Notes under the pieces: generated by a model
Database searches by the model: none
What the model saw: only the letters and a program-made list of their open reading frames with translations
What the model was told of the DNA's origin: nothing
Shown here: one piece after another, positions 9,500 through 20,959 of the stretch
Layout of the letters: each line of letters begins with the position of its first letter
How positions within the stretch are numbered: the stretch's first letter is position 1
Made by a program: the position numbers and the translations under genes
DNA from: Dryocosmus kuriphilus
Lineage: Eukaryota > Arthropoda > Insecta > Hymenoptera > Cynipidae
Length of the DNA: 64,000 nt
Direction of reading: 5' to 3'
Assembly (NCBI GenBank): GCA_038277395.1
Contig: CM076189.1
Location: forward strand, 214,870,011-214,934,010

Positions 9500-11990
9500 G
9501 GGCAAAAAAGTGTCTGTGGACAAATTGATATTCAGAAGCCATTTCTCAACCAATTTCAACGTTTTTTAAAAATTAAAGCGAATAAAATTCCGCATAAATT
9601 GGACATGACCAATTTTGAAAAAAAAATCTCGATTTTTTATTTAATAACGAAAATGGAAAAAAAAATTTCAGAAGAGTATCGGTTTTTGAGAAATACTTGG
9701 ATTCAAATCGAAATACCTAGAATCAAGGAAGCAGCTATCCCGAAAAGTTTTCTAATAGCTTAAAAATTGTTTAAAAATTTATTGAATTTGTTATAAACAA
9801 ATAGATGAGTGGAAATGGATTCATCGGGATTGTCAGTGATTCGTCAATTGATTTGCACTAAATTTGAACAATTTAGAGCCGAAAACTATTTTTAAATTGA
9901 ATTCATGATGAAATATAATAAATAGTTTTTTATTTTATAAACAAATTTTATAAACAGTTATCCACAGCAGGTAATTATGATGAAATAATCAATTTTTTAC
10001 TGAATCGGACAAAAATTATACGGAAATGTCATTTAATTATCAGATCTAGTTATCCAATAGCAATTGATAATTTTTTAAATAAATTTAATTAACAAGTGCA
10101 CTGTTTGTCTATTTTTAGAGACAAAAACTTGGTTTTTGAACGTAATAAAGTGTAAATAACTAGTTTCTAGACCTTTTTGGAGCTTATATGACAATCAACA
10201 ATTTTCATTGTTAACAGCAGTTGTTTAAACAAATTTTTATCATTTTAGTCATTTTTTAACAAAAAAATTGCGTTTCCTTAAGGCATTGGCAGCCTGTTAT
10301 TTATTAGTGGCTCTTTGCTGTCGATCGATAACAGTTAATAATTGTTTAAACAAACTTAATTAACAAATGCATTTGTCGACTATTTCTGAAGCTAAAACTT
10401 GGTCTTTTTTAACGTAAAACTGTGCATAATTGTTTATAAAGTATGTTTATAAGATAACAAATTATTTATTATCTTTCATGAGTTCAATTACGGTTTTCGT
10501 CTCTAAATTGGTCAAATTTTGTGCGAATCAATTGACGAATCACTGCCAATTCCCATGAATCCATTTTCACTCACCTATTTGTTTATAACAAATTCAATAG
10601 ATTTTTAAACAATTTTTAAGCTATTAGACAACTTTTTTGGCTAGATAATTCATTGATTCTAGGTATTTCTAATTGAATCCAAGTATTTTTCAAAAACCAA
10701 TACACTTTTGAAAAATTTATTTATTTTCTTTCATTTTCGTTATTAATTAAATTTTTTTTCAAAATTGGCCAAGGCGAATTTATGCGGAATTGTATTAGAT
10801 TTAATCCTTAAAAAATCTGCCCGCTTCGCGGGCACATTCTCATCGCGCGCTTCGCACGCCGCGCTTCGCGCGAAGTATGAGCGCGCCTAGGGCGCGCGTC
10901 TGTTGGCACTCGCGCTTCGCGCTCGATAGATTATTCACCTCGCGCTACGCGCTCGGTGTTTATGGATCGTATAAACCTTTAAATTAAAAAATTCCAAAAG
11001 AAATTATTTTACTTAAGGCTCTATCGCCCTTAAGGAATACATTCTCATCATGACACTCGCGCTTCGCGCTCGATAATTACATTTTTTAAAACACATTGTA
11101 GATTGGTAAAGTTTTTTTGTGATTTTCCAAATTTTCACAATAGAGGATTTCGATTCTTAAAAGTAAAACGATGAGTCTTAACGAATAAATTTTGTAGCTC
11201 TTTCCAAGGTGAACAATTCTGCTTGTTAATATTTTCTCATATCTTGCACAGTTTTGCTGAAAAGTGGTTTGCTTTATATTTCATAACATATTTCACGAAT
11301 AACTCAAAAACTACGCGTCTGCTCAAAAAAATGATAGAGAGCAAATTTGCAGACCCTTTTAAGGGGAACAACTTCGTTTATTATCATTTTTCCGTATCTT
11401 CCATAGTTTGGCGGGAAATTTGAAATTTTTCATTTTTAATAACGTTTTATCGATTAAAACAAAAACCGTGCATTTTATCAAAAAATGGTTAAAACAAAAT
11501 TTGTAGATCGTTTTAAACTAAACAACTTTGTTCTTTGCCACTTTTTTGTATCTCTCATAGTTTAGCCGGAAAATGGATTTTTTGATTTTGTGAAAACCGT
11601 TTTTGATCGATAAAACCATAACCGTTGGTCAAAAGTGGCCGGTTAACGAACTCGTCCTTACTTTTTACACTTTACAGAAGTGTGCCAAAGCGCAATCCAA
11701 TCCGATTAGTCCTTCGAAAGTTATCATGTCCACAGACTACGACGACAACAACGACAACGACGACAACAACGACAGACAGACACCAACGTAAAACCTTTTT
11801 TTTCGGGTTCAGGGGGTCATGAAACGTGGAGATTTCATGAAATCCGCGAAAGTCAGTTTTCACATAAAACTAATACCTTCTCATTGAGATGAGAATGTAA
11901 AAAACGTTGAAATTAGTCGAGAAATAGCTTCTGAATATCAATTTGTCCACACACTTTTTTGACCCATTGTGCGCCGCATCGCGTAGAAAC
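9500..11990 (+). mobile_element. E1 foldback element, copy 2 (interrupted by element A)
   Basis: This is the most complete E1 copy. It starts with GTGTCTGTGGACAAATTGAT at about 9508 and ends with the inverted terminal sequence ATCAATTTGTCCACACAC at about 11938. The inner arms are also inverted: TGATTCGTCAATTGATT at about 9837 pairs with its complement near 10530. Element A interrupts the 3' arm between about 10804 and 11907. In copy 1 the corresponding junction near 6060-6080 is continuous, which gives an empty site. No protein is encoded. Confidence 0.75.
10806..11907 (+). mobile_element. Element A (GC hairpins, ~155 bp units, GAC/AAC run)
   Basis: In order: a cluster of GC palindromes at 10806-11075 (CCCGCTTCGCGGG, CGCGCTTCGCGCG, GCGCGCCTAGGGCGCGC, CTCGCGCTTCGCGCTCG twice, CTCGCGCTACGCGCTCG); then about four degenerate ~150-155 bp units (words such as AAATTTGTAGATCG and GTATCTCTCATAGTTT); then a GACGACAACAACGACAACGA run at 11737-11775; then a conserved end with the hairpin TCTCATTGAGATGAGA and a GAATGTAAAAAA terminus. 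Related copies lie at 24777-26083 and 53139-54298, and fragments at 5430, 40388 and 47750. The conserved ~60-residue ORF in the copies (VGQK...NELVLTF) is probably not a protein; see rejected items. Confidence 0.8.
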
Positions 11991-12106
11991 GGTATATAGA
12001 ATTTTTTGGCTCCGGCGCAAATGATTCTTGAGAATGTAAAACTTACAAGGTAAAAAATGTTTTTTGATATATTAAGCAGTGAAATTAATTACTTAAAATA
12101 AATTTC

Positions 12107-12172
12107 CAATCCGAGTATAACCGAGCCAGGCCCTGCTTAACGTCGGTAATCGGACGAGAAGCCTCAAACCAT
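12107..12172 (-). pseudogene. 5S rRNA-like sequence, inverted partner
   Basis: On the minus strand CGTCCGATTACCGACGTTAA and then GCAGGGCCTGGCTCGGTTAT correspond to the 5S-like block at 9089-9159, in the opposite arm of the same inverted repeat. It is diverged and incomplete, so not a functional 5S gene. Confidence 0.65.
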
Positions 12173-12487
12173 TCCATGTATCCAAATGGACATACATATA
12201 TGTTATTTTATTATATAAATATATAGAATAAATATTAACTATTCTTCGAACATAGATGTAATTGTTTTGAAGTTCATTGAAAATAATTTATTTATTACTT
12301 GTGCATCCCTTAAATTTGAAGTTACAGAAGTTTTTGTTATTTTACCCAAACAATTTCTGACAATATTATGTTTACGAATCATATAATAATATTACAGAAT
12401 TTATATGAACATTAAAAAGCTTAAAACAAAAAAGGGTCCCGTTGATTTATCTCTAAATTTGAATCAAAGAGTACGTGACTGACAAGG

Positions 12488-13926
12488 AAGGTACCTGAAG
12501 TGTCAGTCGCCGTTTTTGATAATATTGCAATAAGTTATAGTACTTTGAAAAATACTGATATTCACTTTTAGGGGGTAAAATCCACCCCTAAAATTTACTC
12601 CCGAAAATCGTTATTTCAGAATATTTCATAAGCGAATAAAGACATCGTAATAAAACTAACGACAAAATATTTAGAATAAAGAAGACAACTGCTCTACTAA
12701 TAATTTTAAGGGCTGCAACTCCTATTTTTAAAAAAGCAAAGTCTTATTTTTTAAAGCGATTTTCGGTACGTTGTATATTTGTTTGAAGTTTATTCCATTT
12801 GAAAGAATATTGAAAAATAAAGTTGCCTTATTTCGAGGCTTTTGAAAAAATAATATTTTTAAGGATAACTACCCTTAGTCACATTTATTTCAGTAATTAA
12901 GTTTTCACGAGTCTTATGACCTCAAAATTCACATAAATAAAAAGAGGTTGATTAAAAAAAGGAATATTTATGAATTCACTTTTTATAATAATAAGGATAG
13001 CATCCCTTATTTTTTAGCACAAACAATATTTAAAGCATTATACAACATAAGTAGAACAATAATGGTAATCTTCAAAAAAGTGCTTTAGACAAAGCGATTT
13101 TTTGCACCAAGAACATCGAATTATGGCGGCAATATTATTACAACTGTTGATTTCACAATGTGTTCCACATGATTTGAAACTGAAATCTACAGGATTTTCA
13201 AATTCCTCTGGTTTATTGACAAAATAACCATTCTTATACCATGAGAACTGATTATGAATTAACGGCTGTAATTTAATAATATTGTTTCTTATATGTAAAT
13301 TTAAGTCTTCATCCATGAGCCTGAAAAATGTTTAACAAAATAAATAAGTAAGATTTTTCGTAAAAATTTTGGGGATGTTACCCGTATTATAAAAAGTGAA
13401 TTCATAAATATTCCTTTTTTTAATCAACCTCTTTTTATTTATGTAAATTTTAAGGTCATAAGGCTCGTGAAACTTAATGAAAAAAATGTGAGTAAGGGTA
13501 ACTATCCTTAAAAATATTATTTCTTCAAAAACCTCGAAATGCGGCAAGTTTACTTTTCAATATTCATTCAAATAGAATACATTTCAACTAAATATACAAC
13601 GTACTAATGTTTTTGTAGCCGAAAATCGCTTAAGAAAATAAGATTTTTCTTTCTTAAAAATAGGGTTTGCAACCCTTAAAATTAAAAATAGAGCAGTTTT
13701 ATAGTCTTTTTTATTCAAAATATTTTGGCGTTAGTTCTGTTACGATATCTTTATTCGTTTATGAAATATTCCAAAAAAACGATTTTCGTGGGTAAATTTT
13801 AGGGGTGAATTTTACCCCCTAAAAGTGAATATCGGCCGATAAAGAAAATACATGTCTCTTATTTTTCAAATTACTGTAACATATTGAAATATTATCAAAA
13901 TCGGCGACTGACACTTGGGGTACCTT
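12488..13926. mobile_element. Foldback element with ~500 bp arms starting AAGGTACC
   Basis: The left arm (12488-about 13015) and right arm (about 13340-13926) are inverted copies. Both outer ends read AAGGTACCYBAAGTGTCAGTCGCC. Further shared blocks are CACTTTTAGGGGGTAAAAT at about 12565 against its complement at about 13808, and AAAAAGAGGTTGATTAAAAA at about 12938 against its complement at about 13420. The loop carries a cysteine-rich ORF (next entry). No full transposase is seen. The target duplication is unclear. Confidence 0.75.
13038..13316 (-). CDS. Cysteine/histidine-rich 92-residue ORF in foldback loop
   Basis: This small ORF lies in the loop between the arms of the 12488-13926 foldback. 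Its C-terminal half has a zinc-ribbon-like arrangement: C50, C54, C59, C68, C71, C76, then H79 and H86-Y-C88, with the core RCSWCKKSLCLKHFFEDYHYC-like spacing CxxCxxxxCxxH. A C-terminal Cys-rich finger of this sort is typical of some DDE transposases (for example piggyBac-type proteins), so the ORF may be the last exon or remnant of the element's own transposase. No catalytic domain is present in the window, and the start codon is only the first ATG in frame. Confidence 0.4.
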   Translation of the reverse strand: MDEDLNLHIRNNIIKLQPLIHNQFSWYKNGYFVNKPEEFENPVDFSFKSCGTHCEINSCNNIAAIIRCSWCKKSLCLKHFFEDYHYCSTYVV

Positions 13927-13930
13927 CTAT

Positions 13931-15404
13931 CCTTAAAATAACGGATAGGATCCGATGGAACCCTGATAAGACCCTAATAGGAACCGGATAGAACTTTCGT
14001 ATGAGTATATTCGGGATCTATCCGGTTACTTATTTTCTATCTGGGAATTACTCGGGACTATCCGGGTTCTGTCGGGAAAACGAGACCAACAATATATTTT
14101 GACGCAGTCAACATTGTTTTTCAAATCGGGTATATTCGGAACGTATCCAGGCCACAAATTCAGAAATTTATTTCCTGTAAGTCCATAGTATAATCTATCC
14201 GGGTCTATCTGGAAACAATCAGGTCCAAGAAGTCAATCTACGTGGGCTTATCCGGGACCTATCTGGGGCATGGAACCAGAAATTTATATCTTTTAAATTC
14301 TATAATGATACCTATTCGGGTCTATCCGGGGTCTGACCTGTACTCTTTAAACTTAAATGTATACGGGTTTGTCTGGGTTCTATCCGGCCACTTATTTCCT
14401 ATCTGGAAATTATTCGGCCCTATCCGGTTCCTATTCGGTTCGTAATATCTTTCGCGGAAAAATAGCAGTCTTATCCGGGTTCTATTCCGGACGGCATATC
14501 GAAATTATATATTTGTCTAAGTTAAAAGTGGCATTTAAAGTTGGGTTCTGTCCGTCTTTCCAACGTACATATAAATCAGAAAATCGAATTATTCGCCCGA
14601 CTGAATCTTATACGGTCCTATCCGGTACTTTGTCGGATCTGAAGTTGAGTGACAATACCGAAAATGGTTTTTTATCTGGTTCTATCCGGCTTTCCAGCGG
14701 ACATGTAAATCAGTAAATCGAATTATTCACTCGATGGAATCTTATTGGTCTTGTCCGGTCCTTTCTGGTTTTCTATGGTAGTTCAGGATAATTCCGCCAG
14801 GATCACAGGGATTGGAATCGATTGTCAGAGCTATAAGTTAGCCACAATTTTTCACCATTGTAATATTGAAAAGATGTATTTAATACTGTTTGATCATCAT
14901 CGATTCTCTTTATGGTTCTTTCACAGTACATGGCATTGGCACTCTTGGTGCATCAGATAGACATAAGTCCCGGACAGATCCGGATATAAACCGGGGACAA
15001 AAACTCGTACTTCACACCAGACAGGCCCGAATAGAGTTCTGAGTCTACTCGAGTTCTATTCAGTATTTTAAACAGATACGGCAAATAAATTCCGGCTAGG
15101 ACCGAAAAAAAACGCGAATAGGCATTTTATAGTGCTCCTTATAAATCCCAGATAGACCCGAATAAAAAGCAGATAGATATTTCTGTGTTCTATATAAGTC
15201 CCGGATAGTAAAATTATGTGCCGTCTACATCCCGGCTAGAACCGGAAAAAAATCGGAAAAATATTTCCCATTGTATCATATAAGTCCCAAATATTCCCGG
15301 ATACAACCGGGTTACGAAATCCGGAAGTTTTCCGTATAGTTCCGTATAGAGTTCCGAGTCTATCCTGGTTTTATCTGGGTCCTATCCGTCATTTTAAACA
15401 GGGT
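13931..15404. mobile_element. CTATCCGG-rich foldback, copy 1
   Basis: The left half contains repeated forward CTATCCGG/TTATCCGGG words and the right half the complement CCGGATAGAACC. The ends read CTTAAAATAACGGATAGG (13932 onward) and CCTATCCGTCATTTTAAACAGGG (ending 15404), matching the ends of copy 2 at 17405-18571. It abuts the preceding foldback directly. Inside are one or two copies of the ~134 bp unit (GGCTTTCCAGCGGACATGTA at about 14687) that is tandem in copy 2. The small ORFs running through it are by-products of the repeats. Confidence 0.75.
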
Positions 15405-17118
15405 TCCTTGTGAGTCAAGTCTGTAAGTATGTTCACTGATTAATCAGTAAATTTGACAGATTGCTCATTTGTTTTTCTCTCATTAATCAGTGAAAATCCT
15501 TGCTGATTTGATTCAGTGACGTATTTCTTACCGATTCAAGTCTAGAGATAACAATATATAATAAATCTCCCGAAAGGACGTAAATCCATTGTAGAAAACA
15601 AGTATCAATCTGTCACACCTGTCGTTAACCTTATTTCCCTTGATTATCTAAATCTTGTTGCGAAAATGATAAAAAAAAAAAAAAAAAACATTATTGTGGT
15701 TTGAAAGATCGAAACAAGACTAGTCGAGATGTTGAGGAGATAGAGATCCTGAGAGGTTCGGGACAAAATCGACAATTACCGCGGTTCAGTGAGCTTGGCG
15801 GCATCAACAAGGCAGCAGCAATGACAGCAATACAACAGGAACAGCAGCGACACAACGGGTCGTCGCGTGAAATTGCATCGCGTGAATACCTCTAGAATCG
15901 CAATGGAACAATAAATAATGCGACCCAAAGGCTATGCAACAAGAGGAATCGAATAATGGTGCTATTCTCCGTTCTATTGCGTGCATTGCTGCGTCTTGTT
16001 ACTTGTTGCTTGTTACTTGCTGTTGCCTCCTCGAGGTACTTCTTATTCCACCCTTGGGCCCTTCCTCCTTTTCTTCCTTAAATCTTCTTTTTTCTTTTTT
16101 TTTCCTTTCGATTTCGCATTTAAGAGGCGTGGTAAATTTCGACGACTTGCCGCGGCGATCCAATGTCCTGATATCAAGAATACACCGCCTGACCGACGTA
16201 TAGAAAGAAGGAAAAAGCAGCCAACTGAATCTGAAACTTTCAACATCGCGACTGAATTTTATTGGGATACTTATTTCCTCGCCGTTGCGCTGTGGCCCCT
16301 ATCGCGACGAAAATCGACGAAGGATCCGAACCAAAGCTGCTCAGGGATTCAGAATCAGAAAAAAAATATATTCCGTTGTAAGAATATCTTGAGCCCAATG
16401 AGGCAGGCGCGTCGTAATGGTCAAGAGTGTGCCCAAGTCTGCTAATTAGTAATAAAACCGAATATTTATGTATAACAGGGAGAGAAACAAGGAAATAAGT
16501 GCCAGCGTATTTTTCAGCAAAGTATTTCTCTGAATAGGCCCAGCATCTGTTCACCGATTGTTAGGATTATCATTTATTATTCTTATCAATTTCTTTTATT
16601 AGTTTTCAAGAAGAAACTATGTTGCAAATGTATCCTATTGAGTTTTTACGAACTAAAATCGAGTTTACAATGTTGTTTTTCTGATGCAAGTCCCTCTTTA
16701 GAAAGGGTGAATTTATAATAAAATAAGTGTAAAGTCACTCATAACAGTTTCACAACAAAAAAAAAACATAAATTTTTATACAGATAATCTAAAATATTGA
16801 AATGATTTAAACATTAATAACAATTTTTAATTTATTGTATATACTGATTTTATACATTATAGAAATTAAAATAATACTTTGTTACGTTTAATTTTATCTT
16901 CCCTTTTTTAATAAACTGTTCTCTTTTTTGTTTCAGGTAAGTGTTTCTTATGGCTGTTATTACCAATCTAATACTTCAGACTAAGCATAATGGTAAGAAG
17001 GAATATTTTGTATTTTACATTACTTTTCCAAATTTAGAGATTTCGGTTTTTATTTTTCTCTGACATTTTAACATCTACTATTTTCGAACGTTGCCAGCAT
17101 ACTTCAAAGTATTAATAA
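15405..17118. other. Gene-poor stretch, one mixed-composition region
   Basis: From about 15690 to 16450 the composition is less AT-rich and several overlapping ORFs exist on both strands (the longest runs 15981-16445, 154 codons), but they consist of low-complexity Cys/Leu/Phe and Lys/Arg-rich segments with no recognisable domain. It could hold a non-coding or UTR exon. An A18 run lies near 15670. 16560-17118 is AT-rich with no recognisable feature. Confidence 0.35.
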
Positions 17119-17404
17119 AATGTTTATTAGGGTGATCCAAAAAAATGATAATTTTGGATTTTTTGAAGTCTCATCCCCTCGTTTGGTGTTGTTTGGTGAG
17201 AAAAGAGTTTCCTAATTTTTTTAAATTAAAAAAAAAAAAAAAACTTTTAGAGGTAGTGCACGACCCCTAAAGTACCCCACACCTAGCTTGAACCAATTTC
17301 CACTGAAAAGAGTTTCCAGATCTCAGTTTCTTTCTAAATCTGTTTTGGGGATATATCTCGAGTATTTTAAGGGGTTATATCACCTTTGAGCCTCCAAAAA
17401 TAGG

Positions 17405-18571
17405 CCCTGCTTAAAATGACGGATAGGATCCGATAGAACCAGATAACAAACCGGATAATAGACCGGATAGCCCACTTCGGATTCTTGTCTGGCTCTATCC
17501 GGGTCTTATTCGGTTCGTAATATCTTTCGCGGAAAAATAGCGGTCTTATCTGGGTTCTATTCGGGATGACATATCAAAATTATATTTGACTAAGTTAAAA
17601 GTGGTATTTAATCCGGTCCTATCCGGAACTTTGTCGGAACCAAAGTTGAGTGACAAGACCAAAAATGATTTTCTATCTGGTTCTATCCGGCTTTCCAGCG
17701 GACATGTAAATCATAAAATTGAATTATTCGCCCGACGGAATCTTATCTGGCCCTATCCGGAACTTTGTCGGAACTAAAGTTGGGTATAAAGGCCGAAAAT
17801 GGTTTTCTATCTGGTTCTATCCGGCTTTCCAGCGGACATTTAAATCATAAAATCGAATTATTCGCCCGACGGAATATTATCTGGCCCTATCCGGAACTTT
17901 GTCGGATCTAAAGCTGGGTGTAAAGGCCGAAAATGGTTTTCTATCTGGTTCTATCCGGCTTTCCAGCGGACATTTAAATCATAAAATCGAATTATTCGCC
18001 CAACGGAATCTTGTCTGGCCCTATCCGGAACTTTGTCGGATCTAAAGCTGGGTGTAAAGGCCGAAAATGGTTTTCTATCTGGTCAGTAGTTCAGAGTAAT
18101 TCCGCCAGGAGCGCAGGGATTCTTTTCTCACAATAGTAGTCGATCGTCGGGGCTATAAGTTAGCTACAATTTTTCACTATTAGTTAGAATAAAAGGATGT
18201 ATCTAATACATCTGTTTGATCGTCATCGATCCTTTTTTTGGTGCTTTCACAGTACGAGTATCTGGTAGGATAAGGCAATGCGGGTACTGAAAATATTCCG
18301 TATAGAGCTAGATAAGGAACCAGATAGAAAAATTTTAAATACCGACAAACTGACGGATAGAACCGGATAAGAAAACGGACACAAATACCGTATAAGTTTC
18401 CGGATAGAACCAGATAAGAAACCGGAACGCGCTATGCGGGTGCCGAAAATATTCCGTGCAGAGCCAGATAAGAAACCAGACACAAATACTGTATAAGTAT
18501 CCGGATAGAACACGATAAGATTCCGAATCCTATCCGTCTTTATCGGATCCTATCTGGCATTTTTAGCAGGG
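17405..18571. mobile_element. CTATCCGG-rich foldback, copy 2
   Basis: The ends CCCTGCTTAAAATGACGGAT and ATCTGGCATTTTTAGCAGGG are imperfect inverted repeats. The related un-inserted segment near 24480-24530 (GAGCCTTCAAAAATAATG...TGATTTATTTTCAGGCA) shows the sequence without this element. The left half holds forward CTATCCGG words and the right half CCGGATAG words. It has no coding capacity. Confidence 0.75.
17590..18085. repeat. 134 bp tandem repeat, ~3.7 units
   Basis: CTTTCCAGCGGACAT recurs at 17691, 17825 and 17959, exactly 134 bp apart; a fourth unit is cut off in GGTTTTCTATCTGG at about 18080. Units share TCTATCCGG, GAATTATTCGCCCGACGGAA and AACTTTGTCGGA. The high similarity suggests recent amplification within the foldback. 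Confidence 0.9.
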
Positions 18572-19344
18572 GGTCTTTTAATGATTTATTTTCAGGCAAA
18601 TAAAAAGCGTCAAGCAGTTAAAATCCATAGGCCTTATTAATCTATGTCTTAAGTTTATAAAAATATTTTTTTTTTGTAAATTCAGGCCTCACAGACTGGT
18701 CCCTATATCCCCTATTGTCCCCTATATTCAGTTGAGGTCCCTAAAGTCCCCTATTTTCAAGATTTGGTCCCTAAAGTACCCTATTTCAGTCAATAAGATA
18801 CTTTTTTTTTAAGTACATTTTTATCAAGTACAGTAATGCTCGAATGTGGCGCGCCTAAATTCAAGAGGTTACGATTGGTCAATGAACGTCCTACTTCGTC
18901 AATAAGATTAGATTAACAGCGACCAATCAGTTCACACCGGACGCCAATTTTTTCCGTCTGCTACAAAATTTACGTTTTACCGCCGTGAGTACAGTCAAAA
19001 TCATGTATGCCTTGTTGCGCAGGTAACAAAAAACATGAGAAAAATTAGAGCTTTTCTGTTCTGTACAATAAGGCATAAATGAATTCGTCTGTACCCTACT
19101 CTCTTCAGTGGACGCGTTTTTGCTTTATGATTGTTTATGATCTCGTGGAACGTGCAAGTGGCGAGAGTGCCTAGCATTTAAATGAAGATCTGGAAATTCT
19201 AGGTGAGTTGATCATATTATTTATATATTAATTTGATTGCATCTAAGTTTATTTCCAAATTAATTTTTAATTACGTGTTTTATTCGTAATGCAACGTAGA
19301 ATCCAACCCAATTCGTAATCATTTTTTAGGTTATAGTTCAATAT

Positions 19345-20128
19345 ATAGGGGTTCGTAGGTTGGCAAAATAAGGAGAGTTGGTTATTTCGCCCGACAGAAA
19401 ATATTGAATTGCTATAAACAAATATAATTAAATATAGAAAAGATATTTAATATGTCAGAAATCTGTCACGTAAGTTAACTTCATGTGCGGGAAATTAGAA
19501 TTTAATCATAGTTTTCAATTTTCATAATAAAAAAAATCATAACCTCAAATATTTCACAGATTTTTAAGTATAAAGATGTCGCGAAATATTTAATTAATTG
19601 AATTTATCTCTGAATAGTAATTCAAAATATTAAGTGTTATCTCTATAAAGTAACTTTAATTAGGAGTGTTGTTTAATTTGGAAAATATTATAATTTGTGT
19701 AATAGATTTAATAATTAATACACGATAAAGATGTGGCAAAAATTCTAGGCACTGGAAAAGGGGTAGGAGTGCGACCTTACATTATTTTTGTGATTAATAG
19801 TCACAGCGATGCCTCTACAACCCCCGTGAAACGTTGGAAAAGGGGTAGGGGTGCTACTTTACATTATTTTTGTGATTAGTTATCTTTATACTTGAACACC
19901 TGTCAGAAAGATTTGAGGTTATGATTTTTTTTTACTATGAAAATTATGATTAAATTCTAATTTTGACCCGCACATGAAGTTAACTATTACGTGACAGATT
20001 TCCGACATTTTAAATATGTTTTCTGTACTTGCTGTATGCAATTATATTTGTTTATTGCAATCCAATATTTGCTGTCGGGCGAAATAACCAACTATCCTTA
20101 TTTCGCCAGTCTACGAACCCATATACAT
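19345..20128. repeat. Foldback inside the hAT 5' region
   Basis: The left arm (about 19345-19565) pairs with the right arm (about 19915-20128). Shared words are GGGTTCGTAG/CTACGAACCC, GGTTATTTCGCCCGACAG and its complement, and GTTAACTTCATGTGCGGG and its complement. The loop has two copies of GGAAAAGGGGTAGG...ACATTATTTTTGTGATTA (about 19755-19880), a unit also tandem in the loop of the 28.2-29.8 kb foldback, so the two belong to one family. It lies upstream of the transposase ORF and may be a later insertion. Confidence 0.75.
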
Positions 20129-20959
20129 TCCGTCGGGCGAAATAAGGTACTGTAAGCTACTAACTCTTATTTCACCAGACGTGTCTGGCGACGTAGCCAC
20201 TCCGTTTTATTTTCAATCATTTGTTGAAAATAAAAAATTTTTTAATTTAAAAATTTAAAAACTAAAATATTTTCCTCTTGAATTCGGTTAAGGCTGCTGG
20301 AAGAGGTGTCAAAAAAGGTTAGAAATGTGATGTCACATCTCGTTTCGAACTTCAAAGAATAAAATTTAAAACAGGCACTTCCCAAAGTTTTCTGCAATCC
20401 GGAAGGGGTTTCACAGTTGTGCGATGTGGGGTTACTAGATGGATTTTGACACCTCTTTCAGGAGCCTTAATTGACTTTTTATCTTAGAATTTTACAAATA
20501 TTTTCTGCAAAGATAATCTCATTTAGTTCAGAAAAAGTCACCCTCATTGTGATAATTAAAAAAAATTTGACAATTTTTGAATATGAATAATTTTGTTTTT
20601 TTTATAGAAGAAATCTAGGATATTGAAGTAATTTTTTAAGCATAGCTTAAATTGTATATTAAAATTAAAAGGAATAAAATAGTCTTTTTTAAATATATGA
20701 ATCAGTAATGTATTAAATAATTGAGTCTGGGAATAGTATAATGTAACCCTGCAAAAAATATTTCACCTCGGAGTAGGGAGATCGTTGCTCACTTGTGTTT
20801 GAGCCACGTTCAGTTAGCTTCCCGCTCTAAAGTGAAATATTTCACGCAGGATTATACTGTCCGAAGGTTCATTACAAGATTTTTGTAGTATTTTTAGTAA
20901 GCTTCATTTAAGAAAAATTATGTTCCAGACACTCTTCAAGTTCACACGTCAAACCAAAG

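Larger units (their letters stand above)
8845..12425. mobile_element. Large inverted-repeat structure with 5S-like arms
   Basis: The left arm (about 8845-9560) is the reverse complement of the right arm (about 11890-12425). Landmarks are ATTCGTAAACATAATAT at about 8886 against its complement near 12370, ATGTCCACTTGGATACATGG at 9070-9089 against its complement near 12175, and AGTAATTAATTTCACTGCTT at about 9372 against its complement near 12085. The left arm has about 185 extra bases (about 9160-9350) bounded by ATTGG repeats. The loop contains E1 copy 2, itself interrupted by element A. No ORF explains mobility. Confidence 0.75.

Noticed and set aside
10806..11075. CRISPR-like or bacterial REP array
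   Set aside because: Palindromes are irregularly spaced without unique spacers, and the surrounding DNA is eukaryotic transposon sequence.
11603..11863. Shared short ORF (DKTITVGQK...NELVLTF) in element A copies, with Asp/Asn-rich tail
   Set aside because: It is short, runs into the microsatellite, is broken in copy C, and both strands are open; it reflects repeat conservation rather than a protein.
10806..11907. Helitron identity for element A
   Set aside because: It starts with TC after an A, and has an end hairpin, but no CTRR terminus and no Rep/helicase; evidence is insufficient.
15981..16445. 154-codon ORF
   Set aside because: Cys/Leu/Phe low complexity followed by Lys/Arg-rich sequence; open on the opposite strand too; no recognisable family.
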